Source of the DNA: Candidatus Methanoplasma sp. | GTDB taxonomy: Archaea > Thermoplasmatota > Thermoplasmata > Methanomassiliicoccales > Methanomethylophilaceae | DNA: 8,931 nt | Assembly: GCA_031256615.1 (NCBI GenBank) | Contig: JAIRQG010000144.1 | Coordinates: forward strand, 1-8,931 | Direction: 5' to 3' | Part shown: positions 1 through 6,964 of the stretch, piece after piece | How positions within the stretch are numbered: the first letter of the stretch is position 1 | Layout: each line of letters begins with the position of its first letter | Made by a program: the position numbers and the translations under genes | Notes under the pieces: model-generated | Told to the model about the DNA's origin: nothing | Seen by the model: only the letters and a program-made list of their open reading frames with translations | Databases searched by the model: none

Positions 1-3000
1 TTAGGAAGAAGACTATCACCGAGACGATGCCGACGATCAGCGCCAGGACTCTGAGCAGTAAAGCAGTCTTCGACCGTTTCCTCTCGTCCTCGTCTATCTC
101 GCTGTTTTTCTTTTCGTCGTCATCCTCTTCCTTCCTTCTGCGGTTCCATCCTGCTGCTATAGCTATCAGACCGGCGAATATCGCTATCACGGCGCAGATA
201 AGGTTCAGGACGGCCCATTCGCCGCCGCTGTCTCCTTCGCCTTTGTTTTCTCCGCCGCCGCTGTTGCTGCCGCCTCCGTCACTGATGGGAGGGTATCCGG
301 ACTTGGAGGTAACATAGATGGTATGGTCTCTCTTTACGTCAGAGAAGGTGTACTTGCCGGATGCCAGGTCTCCGGAGGATATCGCAACGCCGTCCACGAG
401 GACCTCGATGATGCTATATCCTGATTTTGCAGAGAACGTGAATGTCTTGTCTTTTCCTTCGCCCACGCTCACTTCTCCCTTCGGGATGATCGTTGAACCG
501 CCGTCAGCCGCAGCTTTGATGATGTAGTGTTTGTGCTCTTCGTGCGGATTTGTCGGTATCGGTTCGGGTTCAAACTCTGCGATGACATGCATGTTCCCTT
601 TGATGGGTACGACTATAGAATCGTCGCTGCTTACAAGCGTAATGTCAACAGTGAATTGTTTGAACAAATATGCATCTATTGGGGTTGCCGAGAGAGCAAT
701 GGAATCAGCCGTGATAGGGACATACACACATCCGTCAGCGGCCAGAGTACCGTATTCTTTGCCGTTCTTGCTGTCGGTTATGGTGACTGATCCGGTACCG
801 TCCGCCTCGATGTCCACGAACACTATATAAGAACCGCCGAGGTAGTTGATGTCATAGTTGTTGTAGGCGGGTGCGTTCTGCCCTATATTAACCAATGCGT
901 CCAATACGACTGCGCCGATCTTATTTTCATAGTCTTTCAGATCTGGCGTTTTGTTGCCGTCGATATCACTGACGGGGTCGATGTTTTCCGTCCGCAGGGT
1001 CGGTGCCGTGTTGCCTGAGAAGACCACACCGTCCTTTACGGACAGTTTAGCGAAATTCGTTGTGTATATTCCGCCGCCCGAGCCTTTGTTATCGCTGCCT
1101 TCCGCCGTGTTGTTGCAGATCGTTCCGCCGGTGACATTGAGCGTGGCATCGCTATAGAAACCGCCGCCGCAGTAGGCAGTGTTATCGGAGATCACAGAAC
1201 CGACACCTATATTGGATGTGCTGTTATCGAGATCACATACCCCGCCGCCATAATAACCGGCTGTATTGCCGGAGATCTTGCCACCGGTCATGTTGAATAC
1301 GGCATTGGAATAGCTGCACACTCCGCCGCCGTATCCATCATCTGTGGTATAATTATTCAAAATATTTGCGCCGGAACTCATGGATAATTTGCCTGCATTG
1401 CACACCCCGCCGCCAAAGTAGGCTTCGTTATCGCAGATTGTTCCCTTTACCAGATTAGATACAGCATCTCCGTTGTTGAACACTCCGCCGCCGTATGCGG
1501 CATTATTGCTGCAGATCTTTCCGTCGAAAAGAGTAAACACACCATAACTGACAAATGCGCCGCCGCCAAAGTAGGCTTCGTTGTTGCAGACCTTTCCGCC
1601 GTTCATAGTAAACTCCCATGGGTCACCTGACTCGTTGACGGCCGCCACACCGCCGCCATACGATGTCGCTGTATTGCCGCAGATCGTCCCGTCAAAAAGG
1701 GTAAACACGCCAAAACTGATGTATATGCCGCCGCCCTCTGAGGCTGTGTTGTTGTCGATCATTCCGTTGTTCATAGTAAACTCGCATGGATCATAAGTCC
1801 AGCTGATGATCGTCACACCGCCGCCGTATGCCGCTGTGTTTCCGCAGATCGTTCCGCCGTTCATGATGAACTCGCTTGTGTCGTGCACATCATTTCTGAT
1901 CATAACGCCGCCGCCGTAATCTGTCGCATCATTGTCGCTGATGGTACCGCCGTCCATTGTGAACGGGCCGCCGCCCTCGATATATACGCCGCCGCCGCCG
2001 CAAAGCCACGCTTTGCTGTTTGACTTGTTTTTGTTTATCAAGCCATCCTTCATGATGAATGTACCGTGGCTGCAAACACCGCCGCCGTTCCAATCTGCCG
2101 TATTGTTGCAGATCGTTCCGCCGTACATGGTAAACATGCCGCCGCTGATGACCATAACGCCGCCGCCGGACTGTGAGGTGTTTTTACTTATCGTGCCGCC
2201 GTACATGGTAAAATTGCTCTGTGTGTCACAGAACAAGCCTCCGCCCTCGTTGTTATCATAGGGCTGAATGATGACTGTATTTTCGCTTATCACCATGTCA
2301 GCATTCATTGTGCAGTTGCTGTAGAGGCCGTTGTACACGCCTCCGCCATCGCCGGCAGATGCGGTGTTGTTGCTTATCGTGCCGCCGTTCAAAGTGATCG
2401 TGCTGTAGATGATGCCGTCCACTCCGCCGCCGTCCCTCCCTGCTACATTGTTGTCTATTATTCCGCCGTTCATGATGAACAGGCCTGTTTTGAAAGATGA
2501 GTCGATGCCTGTAACGTATACGCCGCCACCATCCCATGATGTCTTGTTATTGCTGACGGTGCTGCCGCTGTTCATAATGACCGTGCCTTTTGAATTCACT
2601 CCGCCGCCGTTATCGCCAACGACATGGCAATGCTGGATCGCCGCCTTGTCGTTCATGGTAAGAGTGCCGGAGGTGTTAACCATTATACCGCCGGCTTTAT
2701 CGTTGCCGTGAAGTATTATGTTCTCCAGCGTAAGGCTGCCGTTCACTGTGCCGTGCCGTCCGGCTGATATTGTGAGTGTGAAAGCAATATCATCGGATGA
2801 TCTCAGCGTCACATTTTTGCCGGTGTTCAATATAAATGAAGAAACGCTGTGATCATTACCGATGACGGTGATTGTGAAGTCAGTACCGCCATTCGAGTTA
2901 ACGGCACTAAATGCCGACCCGAGACTGGAGTAATCACTGTCAAGCGTGCCACCTGTCACGTGGTAGTTGTCTGTGACATCGCCCGATGAGTCGTACGGCT

Positions 3001-3109
3001 GCGTCGGGAGTAAGCATACAGTGAGCGTCACTGCAATTATCAGAACAAAAAATAACGCACCGTACCTAAACGGCCGATGCAAAGATTTGAATTTCTCTAT
3101 TATGTCCAT
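1..3109 (-). CDS. Giant adhesin-like surface protein: beta-helix repeats, InlB-type repeats and C-terminal membrane anchor (3' end outside window)
   Basis: Translation from ATG 3109 is open for 1036 codons and runs off the left edge without a stop. Residues 1-35 form a basic N-terminus followed by a hydrophobic segment (FFVLIIAVTLTVCLL), a signal peptide or anchor. Residues 168-704 are about 19 imperfect repeats of 24-33 residues with the core GGGV...FTMNGGTI(C/S)xN, typical of a right-handed parallel beta-helix. Residues about 750-850 and 859-932 resemble bacterial InlB/listeria-type repeats (for example SGYSIIEVLVDG and YTFSDVKRDHTIYV). A GGGSNSGGG linker follows, then a hydrophobic segment beginning EWAVLNLICAVIAIFAGL, an acidic/basic loop, and a further hydrophobic segment up to the edge. 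By analogy with the bacterial anchor, perhaps only 30-60 residues are missing. A surface role in adhesion or binding is inferred; the ligand is unknown. The start is supported by a G-run ribosome-binding site seven bases upstream. The Gly-rich repeats make this strand unusually rich in GGC codons. Confidence 0.88.
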   Translation of the reverse strand, partial: MDIIEKFKSLHRPFRYGALFFVLIIAVTLTVCLLPTQPYDSSGDVTDNYHVTGGTLDSDYSSLGSAFSAVNSNGGTDFTITVIGNDHSVSSFILNTGKNVTLRSSDDIAFTLTISAGRHGTVNGSLTLENIILHGNDKAGGIMVNTSGTLTMNDKAAIQHCHVVGDNGGGVNSKGTVIMNSGSTVSNNKTSWDGGGVYVTGIDSSFKTGLFIMNGGIIDNNVAGRDGGGVDGIIYSTITLNGGTISNNTASAGDGGGVYNGLYSNCTMNADMVISENTVIIQPYDNNEGGGLFCDTQSNFTMYGGTISKNTSQSGGGVMVISGGMFTMYGGTICNNTADWNGGGVCSHGTFIMKDGLINKNKSNSKAWLCGGGGVYIEGGGPFTMDGGTISDNDATDYGGGVMIRNDVHDTSEFIMNGGTICGNTAAYGGGVTIISWTYDPCEFTMNNGMIDNNTASEGGGIYISFGVFTLFDGTICGNTATSYGGGVAAVNESGDPWEFTMNGGKVCNNEAYFGGGAFVSYGVFTLFDGKICSNNAAYGGGVFNNGDAVSNLVKGTICDNEAYFGGGVCNAGKLSMSSGANILNNYTTDDGYGGGVCSYSNAVFNMTGGKISGNTAGYYGGGVCDLDNSTSNIGVGSVISDNTAYCGGGFYSDATLNVTGGTICNNTAEGSDNKGSGGGIYTTNFAKLSVKDGVVFSGNTAPTLRTENIDPVSDIDGNKTPDLKDYENKIGAVVLDALVNIGQNAPAYNNYDINYLGGSYIVFVDIEADGTGSVTITDSKNGKEYGTLAADGCVYVPITADSIALSATPIDAYLFKQFTVDITLVSSDDSIVVPIKGNMHVIAEFEPEPIPTNPHEEHKHYIIKAAADGGSTIIPKGEVSVGEGKDKTFTFSAKSGYSIIEVLVDGVAISSGDLASGKYTFSDVKRDHTIYVTSKSGYPPISDGGGSNSGGGENKGEGDSGGEWAVLNLICAVIAIFAGLIAIAAGWNRRRKEEDDDEKKNSEIDEDERKRSKTALLLRVLALIVGIVSVIVFFL
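998..2608 (-). repeat. Tandem beta-helix repeat region of the left adhesin (about 19 units)
   Basis: Each unit begins with a GGGV-like turn (GGGV, GGGI, GGGL, GGGA or GGGF), continues through a short variable strand to xFTMNGGTI, and ends (C/S)xNxA. Units vary mostly in the segment after GGGV. The DNA shows a recurring GCCGCC (read on the plus strand) about every 75-100 bases. Some units are close copies at DNA level: an identical 21-base stretch occurs at 1409-1429 and 1562-1582, and two units share GVFTLFDG(T/K)IC. This suggests internal duplication or recombination. Many units place a cysteine at the same position (GGTIC). These are protein-coding repeats, not CRISPR. Confidence 0.85.
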
Positions 3110-3113
3110 TCAA

Positions 3114-3128
3114 TAGCCCCCCTTAGTG
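3114..3128 (-). promoter_or_regulatory. G-run leader element / ribosome-binding site of the left adhesin
   Basis: Read on the minus strand this is CACTAAGGGGGGCTA, ending four bases before the ATG at 3109. The run of six G is seven bases from the start, a suitable Shine-Dalgarno distance, and could pair with the CCUCC of archaeal 16S rRNA using a G-U pair. The element recurs with 14 of 15 bases identical at 7911-7925 before the right-hand adhesin, which suggests more than a chance ribosome-binding site. Confidence 0.65.
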
Positions 3129-3150
3129 ACACGGTAATGGCTATAGTACT

Positions 3151-3158
3151 ATTTATAT
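3151..3158 (-). promoter_or_regulatory. Candidate TATA box of the left adhesin
   Basis: The minus strand reads ATATAAAT here, within a longer AT-rich stretch that includes TATATATA at about 3161-3168. With the usual archaeal spacing of about 25 bases, transcription would start near 3130, giving a leader of roughly 20 bases that just contains the G-run element. This is a consensus-based inference, and the neighbouring TATATATA could serve instead. Confidence 0.45.
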
Positions 3159-3233
3159 GTTATATATAGTGATGTATTTTGTGCTATTCACATAGCAATA
3201 TTTTCATCTTCTTTTTATATAGATAAAAAAAGC

Positions 3234-3243
3234 AAATATATAG
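3234..3243 (+). promoter_or_regulatory. Candidate TATA box for the flavodoxin-DUF1294 operon
   Basis: AAATATATAG lies about 75 bases before the flavodoxin start. An alternative, TTTTTATATAG, lies at 3212-3222. Both fit archaeal TATA-like sequences; the first would put the transcript start near 3265 with a leader of about 50 bases. The intergenic stretch 3110-3315 is AT-rich and must hold promoters in both directions. Confidence 0.35.
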
Positions 3244-3286
3244 CGTATAATTTCTTATATCGGTTATTGCGTTAAGATTCTGTTGA

Positions 3287-3300
3287 ATCGGGAGACCGAT
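3287..3300 (+). promoter_or_regulatory. Small inverted repeat in the flavodoxin leader
   Basis: ATCGG-GAGA-CCGAT is a perfect five-base-pair inverted repeat with a four-base GAGA loop. It ends six bases before the GAGG ribosome-binding site at 3307-3310. It could form a small leader hairpin or act as a DNA site, but a stem this short may arise by chance. Confidence 0.25.
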
Positions 3301-3315
3301 GCCAATGAGGATGGG

Positions 3316-3726
3316 ATGATGACAAAAAAAGCAATATTATATTCTTCTGGATTAGGAAAGACGAGAAAGATCGCGGCTTATGCAGCAAAAGAGCTGAAAG
3401 CGGACATTTTCGATCTTAAAAAACAAACAGTGATCGATCTTTCGGAGTACAGCCACATAATATTCGGCACAGGGATACATGCAGGAAAACCATACGGCGC
3501 GCTTGTCAGATTCATTAAAGACAACAAGGATCAGCTGACATCAAAGAAGAAGTCACTCTTCCTTTCGTGCATGTTGAAGGATGAGAAGGGCGAGGCTCAG
3601 CTGAAAGCAGTTTCAAACGAACTTAGGATCAGCGATGCGTACTTCTTCCACGGAAAAGGCGAGAAGAACGATGAAGGGATGGAAATAGCCGTTGATGATT
3701 TCATAAAAGAGATGCGGACAAGATGA
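3316..3726 (+). CDS. Flavodoxin-family protein (HemG/Flavodoxin_5-like)
   Basis: The 136-residue protein opens with a beta strand and phosphate-binding loop, AILYSSGLGKTRKIAAYA (residues 6-23). It fits the flavodoxin signature except at its last position, with S11, G14 and T16 where FMN phosphate is normally bound. HIIFGTGIHAGKPYGALVRF near residue 60 resembles the second flavin loop of HemG-like flavodoxins (GASIRYGHFH in protoporphyrinogen dehydrogenase). The length fits a single short-chain flavodoxin domain with no fusion. It probably binds FMN and carries electrons in the cytoplasm; the partner is unknown. ATG 3316 or ATG 3319 may be the start, since GAGG at 3307-3310 serves either at 5 or 8 bases. 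An upstream in-frame TTG at 3283 has no such site. The gene overlaps the next by ATGA, so the two are probably cotranslated. Confidence 0.8.
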   Translation: MMTKKAILYSSGLGKTRKIAAYAAKELKADIFDLKKQTVIDLSEYSHIIFGTGIHAGKPYGALVRFIKDNKDQLTSKKKSLFLSCMLKDEKGEAQLKAVSNELRISDAYFFHGKGEKNDEGMEIAVDDFIKEMRTR

Positions 3727-4007
3727 GTCCGGAACTGATCCAGATCGCTGCCGTTCTTTATCTGATATTGAACTGCATCTCTTTTTTTCTGTTCGGAGTC
3801 GATAAGCGTAAGGCTGTCAGGGGCAATTACAGGATCAGCGAATCTGCGCTCATAGGCGCAGGGCTGATCGGCCCCGTCGGCGCGCTGGCGGGAATGAAAG
3901 TATTCAGGCACAAGACCAGAAAGCCGAAGTTCAAGGTGATATATCTATTCCTGATGGTCCACTTGGTGCTGTTCTTTATCCTTATGCGGGATTTCTTCTC
4001 GTTCTGA
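3723..4007 (+). CDS. DUF1294 family small membrane protein
   Basis: The 94-residue protein has three hydrophobic segments (about 5-24, 41-57 and 72-88) and the conserved DUF1294 signatures: GVDKRKA (25-31), RISE (37-40), GALAGM (53-58) and FRHKTRKPKF (61-70). Its length is normal for the family. The function of DUF1294 is not established; the conserved basic loops would lie at the membrane face. Its ATG overlaps the stop of the flavodoxin gene (ATGA), implying translational coupling, so the two products may act in the same membrane-associated process; that is inference. The last 26 bases overlap the end of the opposing tyw1 gene. Confidence 0.88.
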   Translation: MSPELIQIAAVLYLILNCISFFLFGVDKRKAVRGNYRISESALIGAGLIGPVGALAGMKVFRHKTRKPKFKVIYLFLMVHLVLFFILMRDFFSF

Positions 4008-4941
4008 TGCGGAGACCGCTTCTGATGTCGGTATCGACGTTCTCCCTGCTCAGAAGAAGAACCCTGCTGTCCGGCCTCTCCTTTATGACGGACATCCCCA
4101 AGATGTTCCCGAGCTGAGACGAGAAGTCCCTGATCTCCTCGAAAGAAGGCATTGATGCCAAAGAGAGCCTCTGCCTGGACGCGCCGACGAAAACGTACCC
4201 CTTGGGTTCGATCATATCGGGGTCCGCTCTGGCGTCCAGTTCGGCGTACTCATCCACCCATCCGAAATTAAGGTCCTTTACCAGCGTATGCCTTATCACC
4301 GTCCGCGTATCCAGCGACGGGAGAAGATCGAGCGTTTGCATGAGCCGCTCCCATCCGTCGTTCGCTTTGGGCCTGCAGACCTTCCTGTACACATCTTCAT
4401 TGGGAGCGGCAACCGTCACATAAAGCTGCATCGGAAGTTCGTCCAGGGATCCCAGCTGTTCGGGGTATGTCCCGTTCGTCACAAGGAAGGTGGTCATGTT
4501 CCTCTTGTGGCATTCTTTGATGAAGTCCGACAGATACGGATAGGTGATCGGCTCGCCAGCGAGGGATATCGCAACCTGGTCGGGGTTGCAGGCTTCCTCG
4601 AACATCTTTTTCGAGCATCGAGGATCCCCTTTGAATCCCGATATCAGCAGCCTCTGCTGAGCGATCAAAGCGTCCAGCATTTCCTTGGGCTCCGCCCAGT
4701 CCTTGACCTCGAAATCCCTTTCCTGCACTCTCCAGCAAAAACTGCAGCATTGGCTGCATTCGTTTATCGCAGGGGTCATCTGCAGACATCTGTGGCTCTT
4801 TATGCCGTAGAAATCTTCTTTATAACAGCAGCGGCCCCGTATCATGCTCTCTTTCAGCCAGTGGCAGAGCTTCACCGCCGCATGGTCCTTGTAAATGCGG
4901 TATTGCTGCTTTGTTAACAGTTCTCTGTATGCTTCGTCCAT
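3982..4941 (-). CDS. tyw1: 4-demethylwyosine synthase TYW1 (radical SAM; wyosine base of tRNA-Phe)
   Basis: TYW1 condenses N1-methylguanosine-37 of tRNA-Phe with carbons of pyruvate to form the tricyclic 4-demethylwyosine. The 319-residue protein has the radical SAM motif C62-x3-C66-x2-C69 (ECSQCCSFCW), which binds one 4Fe-4S cluster, and C26, C39 and C52, matching the second-cluster cysteines of the Methanocaldococcus enzyme position for position when ATG 4941 is the start. SHRCLQMTP, SLAGEPITYPYL, TNGTYPEQL and the C-terminal EPKGYVFVGASRQRL are also typical. An in-frame TTG at 4953 would overlap the rfcL stop; ATG 4941 is preferred because GAGGGG lies four bases before it and the cysteine numbering fits. 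The start is eight bases after rfcL stops, so it is the last gene of that operon. As in other archaea there is no fused flavodoxin domain. The C-terminal RTRRNPA is encoded opposite the end of the DUF1294 gene. Confidence 0.95.
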   Translation of the reverse strand: MDEAYRELLTKQQYRIYKDHAAVKLCHWLKESMIRGRCCYKEDFYGIKSHRCLQMTPAINECSQCCSFCWRVQERDFEVKDWAEPKEMLDALIAQQRLLISGFKGDPRCSKKMFEEACNPDQVAISLAGEPITYPYLSDFIKECHKRNMTTFLVTNGTYPEQLGSLDELPMQLYVTVAAPNEDVYRKVCRPKANDGWERLMQTLDLLPSLDTRTVIRHTLVKDLNFGWVDEYAELDARADPDMIEPKGYVFVGASRQRLSLASMPSFEEIRDFSSQLGNILGMSVIKERPDSRVLLLSRENVDTDIRSGLRIRTRRNPA

Positions 4942-4949
4942 CAGACCCC

Positions 4950-6416
4950 TCAAAAATCAAACAGATTGCTCTGCGGTTTTTTCCCTGCAACGTCAGGGAC
5001 CGGTTTTTCGTTTTTGATCTGCGGGTCCTCTTTCGCCGGAACCCCCGGACCTGACGGTTTTTCGGGAACAGCCTCCGCCCTCAGACCCGCTTCGGGCCTG
5101 TCGGACATCTCGCGCTGCGAAGCGATCCGGAAAGTCTCCTTGACGATCTTGGAGTCGATCTTCGAATCGATGAGGAACCCAAGCTCCTCCGGTTCAAGGC
5201 CGACGTTCTTTACAAGCATGACCCTGATCTCAGGATCGTTGGCCGCTATTTCTTTCAGCGGTCCGAGGATGTCCGTCCCCACTCTTTTCGTGGATGTATG
5301 AAGATAACAGGCGATCTTGTAGCAAAGCGACGACTTCACCGTCCGCATGGACTTTGATCGGGACATCTTCATCAGATACATAGGGAATCTTAACCTTTCG
5401 GAAGAAGTTCTGCTGCTCATCTTGGCCACGGCGACCCCTGCCGTCATCATCTCGCCGGCATACGACCACAATCCGTAATACTGACGCTTGCTGACCCGCC
5501 CGAGGAACACATCGGCCTTTGACAGTTTCTCATACCCTCTCACAAGATCGCCGTGTTCTGCGTACTCGTACGGAAGATTCTCATCTATCCAAAGTATTGC
5601 GGTCTCCGGGTCCACATCCGCATCGTATAATGCCGTTCTTGCTCCGAAAGGGTCGTTTTTTCTGAACATTTTATCCAGGACGGTGTACATGTCCTTTCTC
5701 ACCGCCCTCTCCTGCAGGACCTCTGCGGAAGATATGTCCAAGGAATCCTTCCCGTGGGAAAGGGCCTCCAGATCCCTTACCGCCGCCCGCATGTCCCCGT
5801 TTGAATTCTCGGCTATTTTCATCAGTACGGCATCGCCGGCGGCTACCCCTTCGGAATCGGCGATCTTCTTCAGGGCGCCGGCGATCGACCTTGCAACAGG
5901 TTTTCTTAATGTGATCTGTACCGTATCCGCTTTGACAGCAGAACTTTTCTTTGAAAGAGCATAAAAATCGTTGACAATGAGGACCACAGGCTGTTTTGTT
6001 GTTTTTATGAGCTCGTTGATCGCGGGGAGAGCTCCTCTGTCGGCATTCCCGAACAGATTATCGGCCTCATCAAGAACAATGAGTTTTTTTCTGCCTTCCG
6101 CGCTTTTTTTGTATTCCTCATCCTTTCCCAGCGAGTTGAAATGCGATGCCCTCAAAGCCACATCCTCTATCGCGGCCGCCGTTCTCTGATCGGACGCATT
6201 CATCTCGACGACATCCCACTGCATATCGTTAGCCAAAGCGATGGCGGACGATGTCTTGCCTATTCCGGGAGAACCTATCAGAACGGCTGCGCGTTTGTCA
6301 GGTATGCCGTCCGTCCAGGACTCGGCCCATTCTTTCAGCTCTTTCATCGGAGTAGGATTCCCTATGACTTCCGAAAGCTTTTTCGGCCTGTATTTTTCAG
6401 TCCAGTCTTCGGTCAC
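4950..6416 (-). CDS. rfcL: Replication factor C large subunit (clamp loader ATPase)
   Basis: RfcL joins the small subunits in the clamp loader that opens and places the PCNA sliding clamp on primed DNA. The 488-residue protein begins WTEKYRPKKLSEVIGN, typical of RFC. It has Walker A GSPGIGKT (48-55), Walker B LIVLDEAD (112-119), sensor 1 asparagine at 149 (LIVND) and sensor 2 GDMR (207-210). An alpha-helical collar domain follows, then a low-complexity Pro/Lys/Glu tail. The protein ends QSNLFDF, a PCNA-interacting (PIP) box-like motif placed at the very terminus with only one of the usual two aromatic residues. The start is GTG 6416, supported by GGTGAT five bases upstream; that SD contains the stop of the preceding gene, implying coupling. 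The small-subunit gene is not in the window. Confidence 0.95.
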   Translation of the reverse strand: MTEDWTEKYRPKKLSEVIGNPTPMKELKEWAESWTDGIPDKRAAVLIGSPGIGKTSSAIALANDMQWDVVEMNASDQRTAAAIEDVALRASHFNSLGKDEEYKKSAEGRKKLIVLDEADNLFGNADRGALPAINELIKTTKQPVVLIVNDFYALSKKSSAVKADTVQITLRKPVARSIAGALKKIADSEGVAAGDAVLMKIAENSNGDMRAAVRDLEALSHGKDSLDISSAEVLQERAVRKDMYTVLDKMFRKNDPFGARTALYDADVDPETAILWIDENLPYEYAEHGDLVRGYEKLSKADVFLGRVSKRQYYGLWSYAGEMMTAGVAVAKMSSRTSSERLRFPMYLMKMSRSKSMRTVKSSLCYKIACYLHTSTKRVGTDILGPLKEIAANDPEIRVMLVKNVGLEPEELGFLIDSKIDSKIVKETFRIASQREMSDRPEAGLRAEAVPEKPSGPGVPAKEDPQIKNEKPVPDVAGKKPQSNLFDF

Positions 6417-6422
6417 TACACA

Positions 6423-6944
6423 TCACCCAGATGTTTTTGGAGGCATGAACGCCAGCACGAACACTTCCATCGCCTGAAGCAGGAAAAAGAAAATGACAAC
6501 TATCTGGAAGAGGAAATTCTCCCAAAAGGACATTTCGAGCTGTATCGTGATGTAGAAAAGTCCGGCAGACAACAGCATGAACGTTGCTCCTTTGGTCCAC
6601 TTTTTAAAATAGAAGTGGCCGAGCCCGAATATGCAGGGCAGAAGAGTGACAAACCCGAGTGTGCCAGGTATGAGCGCAAGCGCTATCCCGATCCATCCGT
6701 ACTTTATCATCTTGGGCCGAAATGCAGCCATCTGCGTTTTGGATCGAGGCTCGCCGCAAGCAGGGCAGAACAGGTCGCCCTGGGTCATCTCTCCGCCGCA
6801 GGATGTGCATTTATTCTCCTCCGGCGGTATGAAATGTCCTGATTGGTCCAGTCTTATTGTGTTGTCTTTTTTCCTTCCGCAAGAATAACAGAACCCCGAA
6901 TCCTCAGGAATCTCATTCCCACATTCCGGACAGATGTACCTCAT
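6423..6944 (-). CDS. Double zinc-ribbon membrane protein, TM2-like
   Basis: The 173-residue protein has two zinc ribbons: C5-x2-C8 with C19-x2-C22 (CPECG, CYSCG), and C46-x2-C49 with C60-x2-C63 (CTSCG, CPACG). Three hydrophobic segments follow at about 83-105, 119-136 and 143-166. The stretch FGLGHFYFKKWTKG between the first two resembles the turn of TM2-domain proteins. The ribbons are probably cytoplasmic. Function is unknown; such proteins are common in archaea and may scaffold or sense. I prefer ATG 6944 because GGAGAT lies seven bases upstream. ATG 6968 would overlap the upstream ABC stop as ATGA and add eight residues (MRDGEIKQ), but it has no ribosome-binding site. The gene lies between the ABC ATPase and rfcL, and its stop lies inside the rfcL SD. 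Confidence 0.8.
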   Translation of the reverse strand: MRYICPECGNEIPEDSGFCYSCGRKKDNTIRLDQSGHFIPPEENKCTSCGGEMTQGDLFCPACGEPRSKTQMAAFRPKMIKYGWIGIALALIPGTLGFVTLLPCIFGLGHFYFKKWTKGATFMLLSAGLFYITIQLEMSFWENFLFQIVVIFFFLLQAMEVFVLAFMPPKTSG

Positions 6945-6964
6945 TTGTTTTATCTCCCCGTCCC

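Noticed and set aside
998..2608. Regularly spaced GCCGCC blocks resembling a CRISPR array
   Set aside because: The repeats are imperfect, very short, and encode GGG turns in one continuous reading frame; there are no conserved 25-37-base direct repeats with unique spacers.
27..2711. Several plus-strand open frames (96-109 aa) rich in Pro and Ser across the left third
   Set aside because: They are reverse-complement shadows of the GGC-rich adhesin repeats; CCGCCGCC reads as Pro/Ala runs. The minus-strand frame is uninterrupted over the whole stretch and has recognisable domains.
3283..3315. TTG 3283 as start of the flavodoxin gene
   Set aside because: It adds 11 residues before a normal flavodoxin N-terminus, has no ribosome-binding site and falls across the leader inverted repeat; ATG 3316/3319 has GAGG at a good distance.
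3110..3315. A tRNA or small RNA gene in the AT-rich gap
   Set aside because: No cloverleaf, no GTTCRA-type T-loop with matching acceptor stem and no GC-rich structured island were found; the gap reads as two promoters.
4288..4917. A 209-residue plus-strand open frame
   Set aside because: It lies wholly antisense to tyw1, whose cluster cysteines and motifs are intact, and has no recognisable domain or ribosome-binding site.
4942..4953. TTG 4953 as start of tyw1
   Set aside because: It overlaps the rfcL stop and lacks its own ribosome-binding site, and ATG 4941 makes the cysteines fall at the positions known from the Methanocaldococcus enzyme.
6141..6842. A 233-residue plus-strand open frame
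   Set aside because: Antisense to rfcL and the zinc-ribbon gene, with a biased His/Arg-rich composition typical of shadow frames.
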